Shown: positions 36,840 through 46,300 of the stretch, piece after piece | Position numbering within the stretch: the first letter of the stretch is position 1 | How the letters are laid out: each line of letters starts with the position of its first letter | Assembly (NCBI RefSeq): GCF_003688995.1 | Contig: NZ_PENI01000011.1 | Location: 62,001 to 126,000 of the forward strand | Length of the DNA stretch: 64,000 nt | Direction of reading: 5' to 3' | DNA from: Streptomyces shenzhenensis | GTDB lineage: Bacteria > Actinomycetota > Actinomycetes > Streptomycetales > Streptomycetaceae | Made by a program: the position numbers and the translations under genes | Notes under the pieces: generated by a model | Told to the model about the DNA's origin: nothing | The model's input: the letters and a program-made list of their open reading frames with translations, nothing else | The model's database searches: none

Positions 36840-38222
36840 ATGAAGGCCGTACCGAGGGCCGCACCCGCGGCCGTACGACGGGCCCAGAGCCTTCCGGCGC
36901 TGCTGCTGGCCGTCCTGGCGCTGGTCGCCATGACCGCGTTCGCGCCCGGCGCCACGGCGGCCACCGGCGTCTCGGCCATCGCCGACGCCCTCCGCAAGAG
37001 CCCGGTGTACGTCGATCCGGCGGCCGGCGGACAGCTGTCGGCGGTGGACGCGCGGGCCCTGACCGATCGGATCGAGGCGTCCGGCAAACCCGTCTTCGTC
37101 GCCGTCCTGCCGGCCGGCCATCCCACCCGGAACCTGTTCACGGACCTGCGCACCGCCACCGGGATCACCGGTCTGTACGCCGTCCGCCTCGGCGACCGCT
37201 TCGACGCCCGTGCCGACTCCTCGGTCCTGTCCCGCACGGCCGTGCGGAACCTCGTCACCAGCGTCCAGGGGGAGAGTGCCGGCACCCAGCTGACCGACTT
37301 CACCGACCGCGCCCTCGCCACCATGCACGGCCGGGCCCCCTCGTCCTGGGGCTCGTCCGGCGGCGGCACGTCCACCACCGCGCTGATCACCACGGCCGCC
37401 GTGCTGGTCGCCGGCGGCCTGTGCGCCTACACCCTGGTGCGGCGCAGCCGCCGGCACCATGAGCAGGGGCAGCGGGCGGCCCTGGAACGGCTGCGGGTGG
37501 TCGTGGACGAGGACATCACCGCCTTCGGCGAGGAGCTCGACCGGCTGGACTTCCATCCGGCCGAGGCCGGCGCGGACGACGCCATGCGCGCGGACTACGA
37601 GCGGGCACTGGACGCCTACGAGCAGGCGAAGCAGTACATGGCCGAGGCGCGCAGACCCGAGGACGTGCGCGCCGTCACCCGGACCCTGGAGGACGGGCGC
37701 TTCTCGCTCGCGCAGCTGTCCGCCCGCCGCGCGGGCCGCCCGCTGCCGGCCCGCCGCCCGCCCTGCTTCTTCGACCCCCGCCACGGGCCCTCGGTCACCG
37801 ACGCCGACTGGACCCCGCCCGGCGGCGCCGCGCGCGAGGTCCCGGTCTGCGCGGCCGACGCCACCCGCCTGGCCGACGGCCGCGACCCGGCGGTCCGCGA
37901 GGTCGACACCGACCAGGGCCGCCGCCCCTACTGGGACGCGGGCCCCGTCTACGGCCCCTGGGCCGGCGGCTACTTCGGCGGCGGCATCCTGCCGGGCCTC
38001 CTCGTCGGGACGCTGCTCGGCAGCGCGATGGCCACCCCGGCGTACGCGGCCGACTACGGCACGGGCTACGGCGACTTCGGCGCGGGCGGCTATCAGGGCG
38101 GGGACGTGTCGGGCGCCGACTTCGACCCCGACGACTTCGGGGGCGGCTTCGGCGACGGCGGCGGCTTCGACTCAGGGGGCGACTTCGGCGGGAGCGGCGG
38201 CGACTTCGGCGGCGGGTTCTGA
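36840..38222 (+). CDS. Exported/membrane protein with Gly-Asp-Phe-rich tail
   Basis: 460 residues. Signal peptide at 1-40 (LLLAVLALVAMTAFAPGATA). A globular extracytoplasmic domain (about 42-150) is followed by a membrane helix at about 179-200 and a charged helical cytoplasmic part (205-300). A conserved block with CFFDPRHGP and VPVCAADATRLADG comes next, then a second hydrophobic stretch (GGGILPGLLVGTLLGSAMA). The tail of about 60 residues is made of Gly, Asp and Phe (DFGGGFGDGGGFDSGGDF). Function unknown. TAGCTT sits eight bases before the ATG, so the message may be nearly leaderless. Bases 37753-37911 are duplicated at 33183. Confidence 0.85.
   Translation: MKAVPRAAPAAVRRAQSLPALLLAVLALVAMTAFAPGATAATGVSAIADALRKSPVYVDPAAGGQLSAVDARALTDRIEASGKPVFVAVLPAGHPTRNLFTDLRTATGITGLYAVRLGDRFDARADSSVLSRTAVRNLVTSVQGESAGTQLTDFTDRALATMHGRAPSSWGSSGGGTSTTALITTAAVLVAGGLCAYTLVRRSRRHHEQGQRAALERLRVVVDEDITAFGEELDRLDFHPAEAGADDAMRADYERALDAYEQAKQYMAEARRPEDVRAVTRTLEDGRFSLAQLSARRAGRPLPARRPPCFFDPRHGPSVTDADWTPPGGAAREVPVCAADATRLADGRDPAVREVDTDQGRRPYWDAGPVYGPWAGGYFGGGILPGLLVGTLLGSAMATPAYAADYGTGYGDFGAGGYQGGDVSGADFDPDDFGGGFGDGGGFDSGGDFGGSGGDFGGGF
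37753..37911 (+). repeat. 159-bp segment with a perfect inverted copy at 33183-33341
   Basis: Lies inside the coding region of the gene at 36840 (codons about 305-357). This copy is in frame and matches the protein on both sides, so it is the source and the 33183 copy is the duplicate. Confidence 0.9.
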
Positions 38223-38251
38223 GGCCGGCCGGCCGGTCGCCGGCCGGTCGC

Positions 38252-38848
38252 TCAGGCGTTCTTGATCGCCGAGATGTCGAAGTTGAGCTTGATCTTGTCG
38301 GAGACCAGGACGCCGCCCGTCTCCAGGGCCGCGTTCCAGGTCAGACCCCACTCGGAGCGCAGGATCTCCGCTTTGCCCTCGAAGCCGACGCGCTCGTTGC
38401 CGAAGGGGTCCTTGGCGGAGCCGTTGAACTCGAGGTCGATGGCGAGCGGCCGGGTGACGCCGAGGATGGTCAGGTCGCCGGTGATCCGGTAGTCGTCCCC
38501 GCCCAGGGCTTCCGCCTGGGTGGAGCGGAAGGTCATCGTCGGGAACTCGTCGATCTTGAAGAAGTCGGCCGACTTCAGGTGGCCGTCGCGGTCGGCGCTG
38601 CCGGTCTCGATGCTGTCCATCGTGACGTCCAGCGAGGCGGTCGACTTGGCGGGGTCGTCGCCGTCGAGGTGCAGCGTGCCGGACAGCTCCGAGAAGCTGC
38701 CCTTGACGTTGGTGACCATGGCGTGGCGGGCGACGAAGCCGAGCGTGGTGTGCGCCGCGTCGATCGTGTAGTCGCCGGTGACCGAGGCCAGGTCGGGGCT
38801 CACCGCGCCGGTCGTCTCGTCGGCGTTCTTGCGGCCGAAGATGCCCAT
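38252..38848 (-). CDS. YceI-family protein
   Basis: 198 residues from ATG 38848, chosen because CTCAAGGAGCACAAG gives a strong ribosome site; an upstream ATG would read through the operator. YceI lipocalin-like barrel: YTIDAAHTTLGFVARHAMVT, VKGSFSELSGTLHLDGDDPA, FFKIDEFPTMTFRST, YRITGDLTILGVTRPLAIDL and RSEWGLTWNAALETGGVLVS. The family binds isoprenoid-like lipids. There is no signal peptide, so this member is cytoplasmic, as is usual in actinobacteria. Two TTGAA-type dyads sit just upstream. Confidence 0.93.
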   Translation of the reverse strand: MGIFGRKNADETTGAVSPDLASVTGDYTIDAAHTTLGFVARHAMVTNVKGSFSELSGTLHLDGDDPAKSTASLDVTMDSIETGSADRDGHLKSADFFKIDEFPTMTFRSTQAEALGGDDYRITGDLTILGVTRPLAIDLEFNGSAKDPFGNERVGFEGKAEILRSEWGLTWNAALETGGVLVSDKIKLNFDISAIKNA

Positions 38849-38883
38849 CTTGTGCTCCTTGAGTGACTGAGGGGTCATTGATG

Positions 38884-38941
38884 TTGAATGTTCAATGAGG
38901 CCAGTACGGAAGACCGTAGACCCATTCCGTTCAATATTCAA
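38884..38941. promoter_or_regulatory. Two facing TTGAA/TTCAA operators upstream of the YceI gene
   Basis: TTGAATGTTCAA (38884-38895) and TTCAATATTCAA (38930-38941) are each near-palindromes. The longer blocks ATGTTGAATGTTCAAT and GTTCAATATTCAACAT are inverted copies of each other. The pattern is typical of MarR-type repressors and covers the space expected for the promoter of the minus-strand gene. No regulator gene is adjacent. Confidence 0.65.
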
Positions 38942-39282
38942 CATCATCTACAGGCGTGTCGCACCTCCCTGGCAACTTCCGGCAGGCGGGGCGGCCGGTT
39001 TGCCGGGGTGGTTGTACCGCTAGGCTCTGCGGAGCGAACCGCTGTGCTTCGGGGGCCGCCGTTTGAGGTGCTGTGTCACTCCGGGGAGGGCATGTGCCGG
39101 GCGCGAATGTGAGGTGGCCCGCCGGTGACGACTTTGTGTCATCTCTACAAGCGTGACGCCTCCTGAGCAGTCGGAACGGCTGCATGGTGGTCAGGTTCTG
39201 TTCAGTGGTACCAGGAAAACGGGCCGGAGACTGTACGGAGTCGACGGCCCGCTTTCCTTGGTGTCCTTCGTAAGGTCGCTAC
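38942..39282. other. Intergenic region before accB with a long hairpin
   Basis: 341 bases without a gene I can support. The notable element is at 39210-39262: ACCAGGAAAACGGGCC is matched by GGCCCGCTTTCCTTGGT on the other side of an 18-base loop (near-perfect 16-17 bp stem), ending 20 bases before the accB start. It would fold in the accB 5' leader. Confidence 0.6.
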
Positions 39283-40878
39283 ATGACCGTTTTGGAAGAG
39301 ACGACGGGTGAGCCGAGCGGCGAGCCGACGGACGCGCGCGGGCGGGTCGCCGAGCTGCACGCCATCCGTGCGCGGGCGCTGGCGGGTCCCAGCGAGAAGG
39401 CGACCGAGGCGCAGCACGCCAAGGGCAAGCTGACCGCCCGGGAGCGGATCGAGCTGCTCCTGGACCCGGGGTCCTTCCAGGAGGTCGAGCAGCTGCGCCG
39501 GCACCGGGCGTCCGGGTTCGGCCTGGAGGCCAAGAAGCCTTACACGGACGGTGTGATCACCGGCTGGGGCACGGTGGAGGGCCGTACGGTCTTCGTCTAC
39601 GCCCATGACTTCCGGATCTTCGGCGGCGCGCTGGGCGAGGCCCACGCCACGAAGATCCACAAGATCATGGACATGGCCATCGCGGCCGGCGCCCCGCTGG
39701 TCTCCCTCAACGACGGCGCCGGCGCCCGGATCCAGGAGGGCGTCTCCGCGCTCGCCGGCTACGGCGGCATCTTCCAGCGCAACACCAAGGCGTCCGGGGT
39801 CATCCCGCAGATCAGCGTGATGCTCGGCCCGTGCGCGGGCGGCGCCGCCTACAGCCCGGCGCTGACGGACTTCGTGTTCATGGTCCGTGAGACCTCGCAG
39901 ATGTTCATCACCGGGCCGGACGTGGTCAAGGCGGTCACCGGCGAGGAGATCACCCAGAACGGCCTGGGCGGCGCGGACGTGCACGCCGAGACCTCCGGTG
40001 TGTGCCACTTCGCCTACGACGACGAGGAGACCTGCATCGCGGAGGTGCGCTACCTCCTCTCTCTGCTGCCGCAGAACAACCGGGAGAACCCGCCGCGCGT
40101 CGAGTCGACCGACCCGGTGGACCGGCGCAGCGACGCCCTGCTCGACCTGGTCCCGGCGGACGGCAACCGGCCGTACGACATGGCCAAGGTCATCGAGGAG
40201 ATCGTCGACGACGGCGAGTACCTGGAGGTCCACGAGCGCTGGGCCCGCAACATCATCTGCGCGCTGGCCCGGATCGACGGCCAGGTCGTGGGTATCGTCG
40301 CCAACCAGCCGCAGGTGCTCGCGGGCGTGCTGGACATCGAGGCCAGCGAAAAAGCTGCGCGCTTTGTCCAGATGTGTGACGCTTTTAACGTTCCGATCGT
40401 CACCTTCCTGGATGTCCCGGGATTCCTCCCCGGTGTCGACCAGGAACACGGCGGGATCATCCGGCACGGCGCGAAGCTGCTGTACGCGTACTGCAACGCC
40501 ACCGTGCCGAGGATCTCGCTGATCCTCCGCAAGGCGTACGGAGGTGCCTACATCGTCATGGACAGCCAGTCCATCGGCGCGGACCTCACCTACGCCTGGC
40601 CCACCAACGAGATCGCCGTGATGGGTGCGGACGGCGCGGCCAACGTCATCTTCCGTCGGCAGATCGCGGGAGCCGAGGACCCCGAGGCCATGCGGCAGAA
40701 GATGGTCAAGGAGTACAAGGCCGAGCTGATGCACCCGTACTACGCGGCCGAGCGCGGTCTGGTCGACGACGTCATCGACCCGGCCGAGACCCGCGAGGTG
40801 CTGGCCAAGTCCCTGGTGATGCTGCACAGCAAGCACGCCGACCTGCCCTCGCGCAAGCACGGCAACCCCCCGCAGTGA
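39283..40878 (+). CDS. accB: Acyl-CoA carboxylase beta (carboxyltransferase) subunit, AccB type
   Basis: 531 residues. Transfers the carboxyl group from biotin to acetyl-, propionyl- or butyryl-CoA. Crotonase-fold halves show LTARERIELLLDPGSF, ISVMLGPCAGGAAYSPALTD and, in the second half, FLDVPGFLPGVDQEHGGIIR, YAWPTNEIAVMG. At about residue 424 the sequence is GGAYIVMDSQ. In the S. coelicolor enzymes Ile at this site marks AccB, which accepts acetyl-CoA, whereas Asp marks the propionyl-specific PccB (from memory). So it likely supplies malonyl-CoA as well as methylmalonyl-CoA. The biotin subunit gene is not in the window. Confidence 0.93.
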   Translation: MTVLEETTGEPSGEPTDARGRVAELHAIRARALAGPSEKATEAQHAKGKLTARERIELLLDPGSFQEVEQLRRHRASGFGLEAKKPYTDGVITGWGTVEGRTVFVYAHDFRIFGGALGEAHATKIHKIMDMAIAAGAPLVSLNDGAGARIQEGVSALAGYGGIFQRNTKASGVIPQISVMLGPCAGGAAYSPALTDFVFMVRETSQMFITGPDVVKAVTGEEITQNGLGGADVHAETSGVCHFAYDDEETCIAEVRYLLSLLPQNNRENPPRVESTDPVDRRSDALLDLVPADGNRPYDMAKVIEEIVDDGEYLEVHERWARNIICALARIDGQVVGIVANQPQVLAGVLDIEASEKAARFVQMCDAFNVPIVTFLDVPGFLPGVDQEHGGIIRHGAKLLYAYCNATVPRISLILRKAYGGAYIVMDSQSIGADLTYAWPTNEIAVMGADGAANVIFRRQIAGAEDPEAMRQKMVKEYKAELMHPYYAAERGLVDDVIDPAETREVLAKSLVMLHSKHADLPSRKHGNPPQ

Positions 40879-40944
40879 CCCCAGCGGATCCGCGGTAACC
40901 CACCCGTTCCCCCGCGGAAACCTCTCTCACGGAGACTGACAGCC

Positions 40945-41142
40945 ATGAACACTCCCGACATCCGCGTCGAGAAGGGCCACGCCGAGCCCGAGGAGGTCGC
41001 CGCCATAACGGCGATCCTGCTGGCCCGTGCCGCCGCCCGCAACTCCGAGGCTGCCCCCGCGTACCGAGGCCGTGCCAAGGCCGGCTGGCGCCGCCTGGAC
41101 CGCGAGCCCGGCTTCCGGGCACCACACAGCTGGCACGGCTAG
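40945..41142 (+). CDS. accE: Acyl-CoA carboxylase epsilon subunit
   Basis: 65 residues, 66 bases after accB. The fold-defining parts are IRVEKGHAEPEEVAAITAIL and the conserved C-terminal GWRRLDREPGFRAPHSWHG. In Streptomyces the epsilon subunit binds the beta core and raises activity of the complex. ATG preceded by CACGGAGACTGACAGCC. Confidence 0.93.
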   Translation: MNTPDIRVEKGHAEPEEVAAITAILLARAAARNSEAAPAYRGRAKAGWRRLDREPGFRAPHSWHG

Positions 41143-41168
41143 GCTGCGCCGCTCAACAAACGCCAACC

Positions 41169-41200
41169 AAGAAGGGCCCCTCAAAAGAGGGGCCCTTCTT
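41169..41200. terminator. Perfect hairpin after accE
   Basis: AAGAAGGGCCCCTC (41169-41182), loop AAAA, GAGGGGCCCTTCTT (41187-41200): 14 bp without mismatch. Ends the accB-accE unit, 27 bases after the stop. Confidence 0.93.
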
Positions 41201-41202
41201 AG

Positions 41203-41705
41203 CGCGCGCCCAAAGGGGCGCGGGGAACGGCGCGCCCAGCCACGAACCACCCGCACCCGGCGCACAACCGCCCATGCGAGTGACGCGCCCCCGAAGGGGC
41301 GCGGGGAACGGCGCGACCGGCCACGAACCACCTGCACCCGGCGCACAACCGCCCATGCGAGTGACGCGCCCCCGAAGGGGCGCGGGGAACGGCGCGACCG
41401 GCCACGAACCACCTGCACCCGGCGCACAACCGCCCATGCGAGTGACGCGCCCCCGAAGGGGCGCGGGGAACGGCGCGACCGGCCACGAACCACCTGCACC
41501 CGGCGCACAACCGCCCATGCGAGTGACGCGCCCCCGAAGGGGCGCGGGGAACGGCGCGACCGGCCACGAACCACCCGCACCCGGCGCACAACCGCCCGTG
41601 GCACCCCGGTAGCCGAACCACCGGAGCGGGTGACGCGCCCCCAAAGGGGCGCGGGGAACGGCGCGCCCAGCCACGAACCACCCGCACCCGGCGCACAACC
41701 GTCAG
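41203..41705. repeat. Tandem array of an 81-bp GC-rich repeat
   Basis: The core AAGGGGCGCGGGGAACGG begins at 41213, 41294, 41375, 41456 and 41537 (exactly 81 bases apart) and again at 41644 after a 26-base expansion. The middle units are nearly identical. Each has a hairpin GCGCCCC-CGAA-GGGGCGC. The array fills the space between convergent accE and cvnD. Because 81 is a multiple of three, it keeps frames open on both strands (27-residue repeats), but no ribosome site or fold supports coding. A lone core copy stands at 22818. Confidence 0.93.
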
Positions 41706-41711
41706 CGACAC

Positions 41712-42293
41712 TCAGCGGAGCCGAGCCATCAGCGCATGCTCCACGAGAGTGATCAGCGCACTCTTGGCATCGGCCCGATGCCGGGCGTCCGTCGTGATGA
41801 TCGGCGTGTCCGGCCCGATCTGCAGCGCCTCGCGCACCTCGTCGGGCGTGTACGGCTGGTTGCCGTCGAAGCCGTTCAGGGCGACGACGAAGGGGAGACC
41901 CGAGTTCTCGAAGTAGTCGACCGCGGGGAAGCAGTCGGACAGCCGACGGGTGTCGACCAGTACGACCGCGCCGATGGCACCGCGCACCAGGTCGTCCCAC
42001 ATGAACCAGAACCGGTCCTGGCCGGGGGTGCCGAACAGGTACAGGATCAGGTCCTGGTCCAGGGTGATGCGGCCGAAGTCCATGGCGACCGTCGTGGTCG
42101 TCTTGTCCCCGGTGTGGGTGAGATCGTCGATGCCTGCCGAAGCGGACGTCATGACGGCCTCTGTGCGCAGCGGGTTGATCTCCGAGACAGCGCCGACGAA
42201 CGTGGTCTTACCCACGCCGAAGCCGCCCGCCACCACGATTTTCGCAGAGGTGGTGGAGCGGGAAGGACCGCCGCTAGAGCTTGCGAAGTCCAC
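41712..42293 (-). CDS. cvnD2: Conservon GTPase CvnD (second conservon)
   Basis: 193 residues. Small Ras-like GTPase: P-loop VVAGGFGVGKTTFVGAV (about 20-36), switch region TTTVAMDFGRITL, G3-like LFGTPGQDRFWFMW and a base-recognition segment ALNGFDG. Conservon GTPases work with CvnA-C at the membrane. The GTG start overlaps the end of cvnC by 20 bases. After the first 16 residues it is almost identical to the cvnD at 46971. Confidence 0.94.
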   Translation of the reverse strand: MDFASSSGGPSRSTTSAKIVVAGGFGVGKTTFVGAVSEINPLRTEAVMTSASAGIDDLTHTGDKTTTTVAMDFGRITLDQDLILYLFGTPGQDRFWFMWDDLVRGAIGAVVLVDTRRLSDCFPAVDYFENSGLPFVVALNGFDGNQPYTPDEVREALQIGPDTPIITTDARHRADAKSALITLVEHALMARLR

Positions 42294-42837
42294 TGAGCAC
42301 CCTTTCGAGCAGTGTCACGTCTGGCTGGCCACCGGCGTTCTCGTCGCCGCCGGGCTGATGAATGGCGACCAGGCCCGCCTCCGCCAAGTCGGCGACGAGG
42401 ATCCTGGCCACGCCGAGGGGAATGGTCAGCAACGCCGAGATCTCGGCGACCGACTTGATCTCTCGGCAGAGGTGGCAGATCCGCTGATGCTCGGGCAACT
42501 GGCCCTGCATCTGGTGCGGCTGCGCAGTGGTGTGCACCAGCGCCTCGATGGCGAGCTGGTACCGCGGGCGGGTCCGGCCGCCGGTCATGGCGTACGGACG
42601 CACCAAGGGGTTGTTCGCCGCCGTGGCCGGCGCCGGCTCGGGACGGCGCTGCGGCTGCACCGGCTGGATGCGCGGTGCCGGCGGCTGGTCGTACGGCGAA
42701 GGGCCGGGGCCCTGCGGTGCGTACGGCTGCCGGTGGCTCGGGGTGGAGGGGAAGTTGTACCGGTTCGTCGAACCGTCGCCCTGGGCAGGGCCGTACGACC
42801 AGTTGCCTGCAGACGAACCGTTTGGGGGTGTTGCCAC
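42274..42837 (-). CDS. cvnC2: Conservon DUF742 protein CvnC (second conservon)
   Basis: 187 residues from GTG 42837, after GGAGGAGAGAAA. The first 95 residues are a Pro/Gln-rich disordered stretch (QPYAPQGPGPSPYDQPPAP). The DUF742 winged-helix-like domain follows: VRPYAMTGGRTRPRYQLAIE, HRICHLCREIKSVAEISALL, VARILVADLAEAGLVAIHQP. Partner of CvnB and CvnD. The N-terminal tail is about 55 residues longer than in the paralogue at 47527. Confidence 0.93.
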   Translation of the reverse strand: MATPPNGSSAGNWSYGPAQGDGSTNRYNFPSTPSHRQPYAPQGPGPSPYDQPPAPRIQPVQPQRRPEPAPATAANNPLVRPYAMTGGRTRPRYQLAIEALVHTTAQPHQMQGQLPEHQRICHLCREIKSVAEISALLTIPLGVARILVADLAEAGLVAIHQPGGDENAGGQPDVTLLERVLSGLRKL

Positions 42838-42933
42838 TTTCTCTCCTCCTCCGACCGTGCCGGGCACCCGTCCCTGGGGTGCCGCGTCCCGAAACCTTAC
42901 GGCCCCGGGACCCGAAAACGCACCGTCTGTCTG

Positions 42934-43356
42934 TTAGTTGAGAAGGCTTCCCTGAAGCTCCGCTCGGAGATCCGGGGTGAGAACCGTGCCCGCGCGGTCC
43001 ACCAAAAGTGCCATCTCGTACCCGATGAGACCGATGTCCGCCTCCGGGTGTGCCAGGACTGCGAGCGACGAGCCGTCAGAAATGGACATGATGAAGAGGA
43101 ATCCCCGCTCCATCTCCACAACCGTCTGATTCACGCTGCCCCCCTCGAAGATCCGGGAAGCGCCCGCGGTCAGAGACGTCAGACCGGAGGCGACGGCCGC
43201 GAGCTGGTCGGCGCGGTCGCGGGGAAACCCTTCGGACATCGCCAGAAGGAGTCCGTCGGCGGAGACCACCACCGTGTGGGACACCCCCGGGGTGTTGTCC
43301 ACGAAGTTGGTGATCAACCAGTTCAGGTTCTGTGCCGCCTGGCTCATCGGGCTCAC
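42934..43356 (-). CDS. cvnB2: Conservon roadblock/LC7 protein CvnB (second conservon)
   Basis: 140 residues from GTG 43356, which has AGGAG seven bases upstream within the end of cvnA; the ATG three codons later (137 residues) is the other choice. Roadblock/LC7 fold: NWLITNFVDNTPGVSHTVVV, LLLAMSEGFPRDRADQLAAV, FLFIMSISDGSSLAVLAHPE. Such proteins act as GTPase-activating partners of CvnD-like GTPases. Starts right after the cvnA stop. Confidence 0.94.
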   Translation of the reverse strand: MSPMSQAAQNLNWLITNFVDNTPGVSHTVVVSADGLLLAMSEGFPRDRADQLAAVASGLTSLTAGASRIFEGGSVNQTVVEMERGFLFIMSISDGSSLAVLAHPEADIGLIGYEMALLVDRAGTVLTPDLRAELQGSLLN

Positions 43357-43357
43357 A

Positions 43358-46300
43358 CTAACGCTCCTGGTTGTAGGTGCTGTCAGGACCGAAGCCCTGG
43401 CCGTTCGTTTCACTGCCCGCGCCCGCGTTGCGTCCGCGCTGGACGCCCCGACGCAGGTTGCTCAGCCGGCCCCGGACATCCTCCGGGGCGCGGGAGACCT
43501 GTGGGCCTCCCTGGGGGGTGGCTTCCGCGGCGCCCTCGATCAGGTTGGCCTTGGGTACCCGCCGTGGCAGACCGGAGGAGGTGACCCCGCCTGCCTTGGG
43601 CTTCCGCAGTTGTGAAGCCTGCTGCCAGCGCTCGTCGTTGGTCGAACGCCAGCCACTGTCACCGTTGTTCTCCGCGGGAGCCGCCGGTTCCTGGGGGCCG
43701 CCCGCCACGCCGCCCGTACCGTTGCCGTTCGGACCGCTCGCGGTGGATCCGCGGCGGGGCAGCCCGGCGTCGGTCAGCTCGTGGACAGCGGCGGAAGCCG
43801 GTCCCGGACGTTCGAAGCCTACGCGGTCCTGCTCCGCCACGTCACCGGCCTGCGCAGATTCCGCTTCGGGAGCGTACTGGGCCGGATATCCGTTCTGGAA
43901 GGCGTCAGGCTGTGGCCAGCCTTCCTGGTAGGAGGGCTCCTCGAAGGCGCGGAAGGAGTCGGCCGCGCCGGCGTGGGCGCCGGTCTGCTCCTGCTGGACG
44001 GGCTCCGCATACGACGGCTCCGGGTAGCCGCCGTGCGACGGGAAGGCGTCGCCCTGCGGGAGACCGCCGCCCGCCGTGAAGTACTGCTCGTCGTACGCCG
44101 CACGGCCCGGATCCTCGTAGGCCGGCTGCGGGTCGTAGGCCGCGGGCTGCTCCTGGTAGCCGGTACGGCCGGCGTCGTAGCCTTGGGCGTCGAACTCCTC
44201 GATGTAGGAGGGCGCCTCGGGTGTCTCCTGCGGTCCCTGGACGGGCTGGGCCGGGTCCGGTGCCTGGGACTCCAGGGCCGCGCGGCGCTCCTCGCGTATC
44301 AGCGAGCGGCCCACCGGGTCCAGTTCGCGGATGTCGTCGGGGACGTCGGTGTAGCGGCTGTCGTCGAAGCCGAGCTCTGCCGCGGTCCGCATCGGCGACG
44401 GCTGGCTGAAGTTCTCACCCTGGAACTGCTGCTCCGAGATGATCTGCGAGACCGTGAACTCCTCGCGGTCCAGCGGCTGTTCGCCGCCACCGCCGTGCGT
44501 GATGGCGTCGGGCAGCATCACCAGGGAGGTCGTGCCGGCCTGTTCGCCGGAGGGCCGCAGCTGGACGCGGATGCCGTGCCGGTCGGACAGCCTGCCGACC
44601 ACGAACAGGCCCATGCGCTGGGAGATCGCCGCGTCCACGGTCGGTGGGTTGGCCAGCTTGTGGTTGATGTCCGCAAAGTCCTCGGCGGTCAGGCCGATGC
44701 CCTTGTCATGGATCTCGATCATGATCCGACCGTCGGGCAGCCGCGTGGCGGTGACGCGAACCTTGGTCTGCGGCGAGGAGAACGTCGTCGCGTTCTCCAG
44801 CAGCTCGGCCAGCAGATGGACGAGGTCGGTGACCGCGCGGCCGTGGATCTCGGCCTCCGGCACACCGGACAGTTCGATGCGCTCGTACTGCTCCACCTCG
44901 GAGGAGGCGGCGCGCAGCACGTCGACGAGCGGGACCGGCTGGTCCCAGCGGCGGCCGGGCTCCTCGCCGGCGAGGACGAGGAGGTTCTCGCCGTTGCGGC
45001 GCATGCGGGTCGCCAGATGGTCCAGCCGGAACAGGTTCTCCAGCTGGTCCGGGTCGGCCTCGTTGTTCTCCAGGTCGGTGATCAGGGTCAGCTGGCCCTC
45101 GATCAGCGACTGGTTGCGGCGCGAGAGGTTGGTGAAGATCGCGTTGATGTTGCCCCGCAGCAGGGCCTGCTCGGCGGCGAGCCGGACGGCCTCGCGGTGG
45201 ACCTGGTCGAAGGCGCGGGCGACCTCGCCGATCTCGTCGGTCGAGGCGATCGGGATCGGTGCGACCCGGGTGTCGACGCGGCCGGGGTCGGTGCGGGAGA
45301 GCTGGTCGACCAGCATCGGCAGGCGCTGCTCGGCGATGCCGAAGGCGGCGTTGCGCAGCTGCCGCATCGAGCGGCTCATCTGCCGGGCGACGGCACCGGC
45401 CAGGATGAACGCGACGAGCAGGGCGACCACGACCACGGCACCGGTGATGATCGCGGCGGTCCGGGCGTCGGTGGCGATGCCGGAGGCCTCGCTCACCGCC
45501 TTGTCGGCCAGGTCCGCCTCGATCTGGCGGTACGCGTTGAACTTGAGGGTGTTGACCGCCCACCAGTTCTGCGCGGTGATGCCCTTCTGGGCGAGCTGCT
45601 CACGGGCGAGCGGGCTGGTGTCCGGCAGCGTGGCCACGGCCGAGACCATCGTGGTCGGGTTGGACGGCGGGGCTATGTACTTCGGGTCCTTGGCCGTGGC
45701 CTCCTGGGCCATCGCGGCGCCGTCGGCCTTGATCTTCTTCTCGGCGTCGATGAGCTTCTGGGCGTCCGCCTCGGTGCCACCGGCGCGGTACTCCTCGACG
45801 GCGACCCGCTCCAGGTAGGCGTAGGAGGAGAGGGCGACCCGCTGGGTGGCCAGGTTCGGCGCGTCCGGGCCGGGCTTGACCAGCAGGTGCATGCCGATGG
45901 ACCGCTCCAGCGACAGCGCGGCCTTGGTCAGTGAGATGGCGTAGACGGTACGGCCGTAGGAGGTGATGTTGCCGGTGCCCAGACCGAGCTCGTTGGCGAA
46001 CTCCATCAGGGGGTGGGCGATCCCGACGTACCCCTCTTCGGTGTTCACGCCGGTGAGCTTGGTGGAGTAGGCGTTCGCGCGCAGGGCCTGGAGCTTGGGT
46101 TCCTCCTGGCGGAACAGCGTCAGACGGCGCTCGAGGCCGGCCTTCTGCGGCATGCCCTGCGCGGCCTGATCGAAGACGTCGGCGGCCTGGTCGGTCTTCT
46201 TGCGGGCCTCGGTGACGGTGTTCTGGTCCGTGTTCAGCAGCAGCGGCGCCGCGGAGACATCGCGCTCGACGTACAGGGCGTCGGCATAGGTGAGGGCGGC

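Noticed and set aside
41274..41612. Protein made of four 27-residue repeats (MRVTRPRRGAG type)
   Set aside because: It is the 81-bp DNA repeat read in frame; other frames on both strands are equally open and no ribosome site exists.
41203..41705. CRISPR array
   Set aside because: Units are contiguous with no unique spacers, and no cas genes are present.
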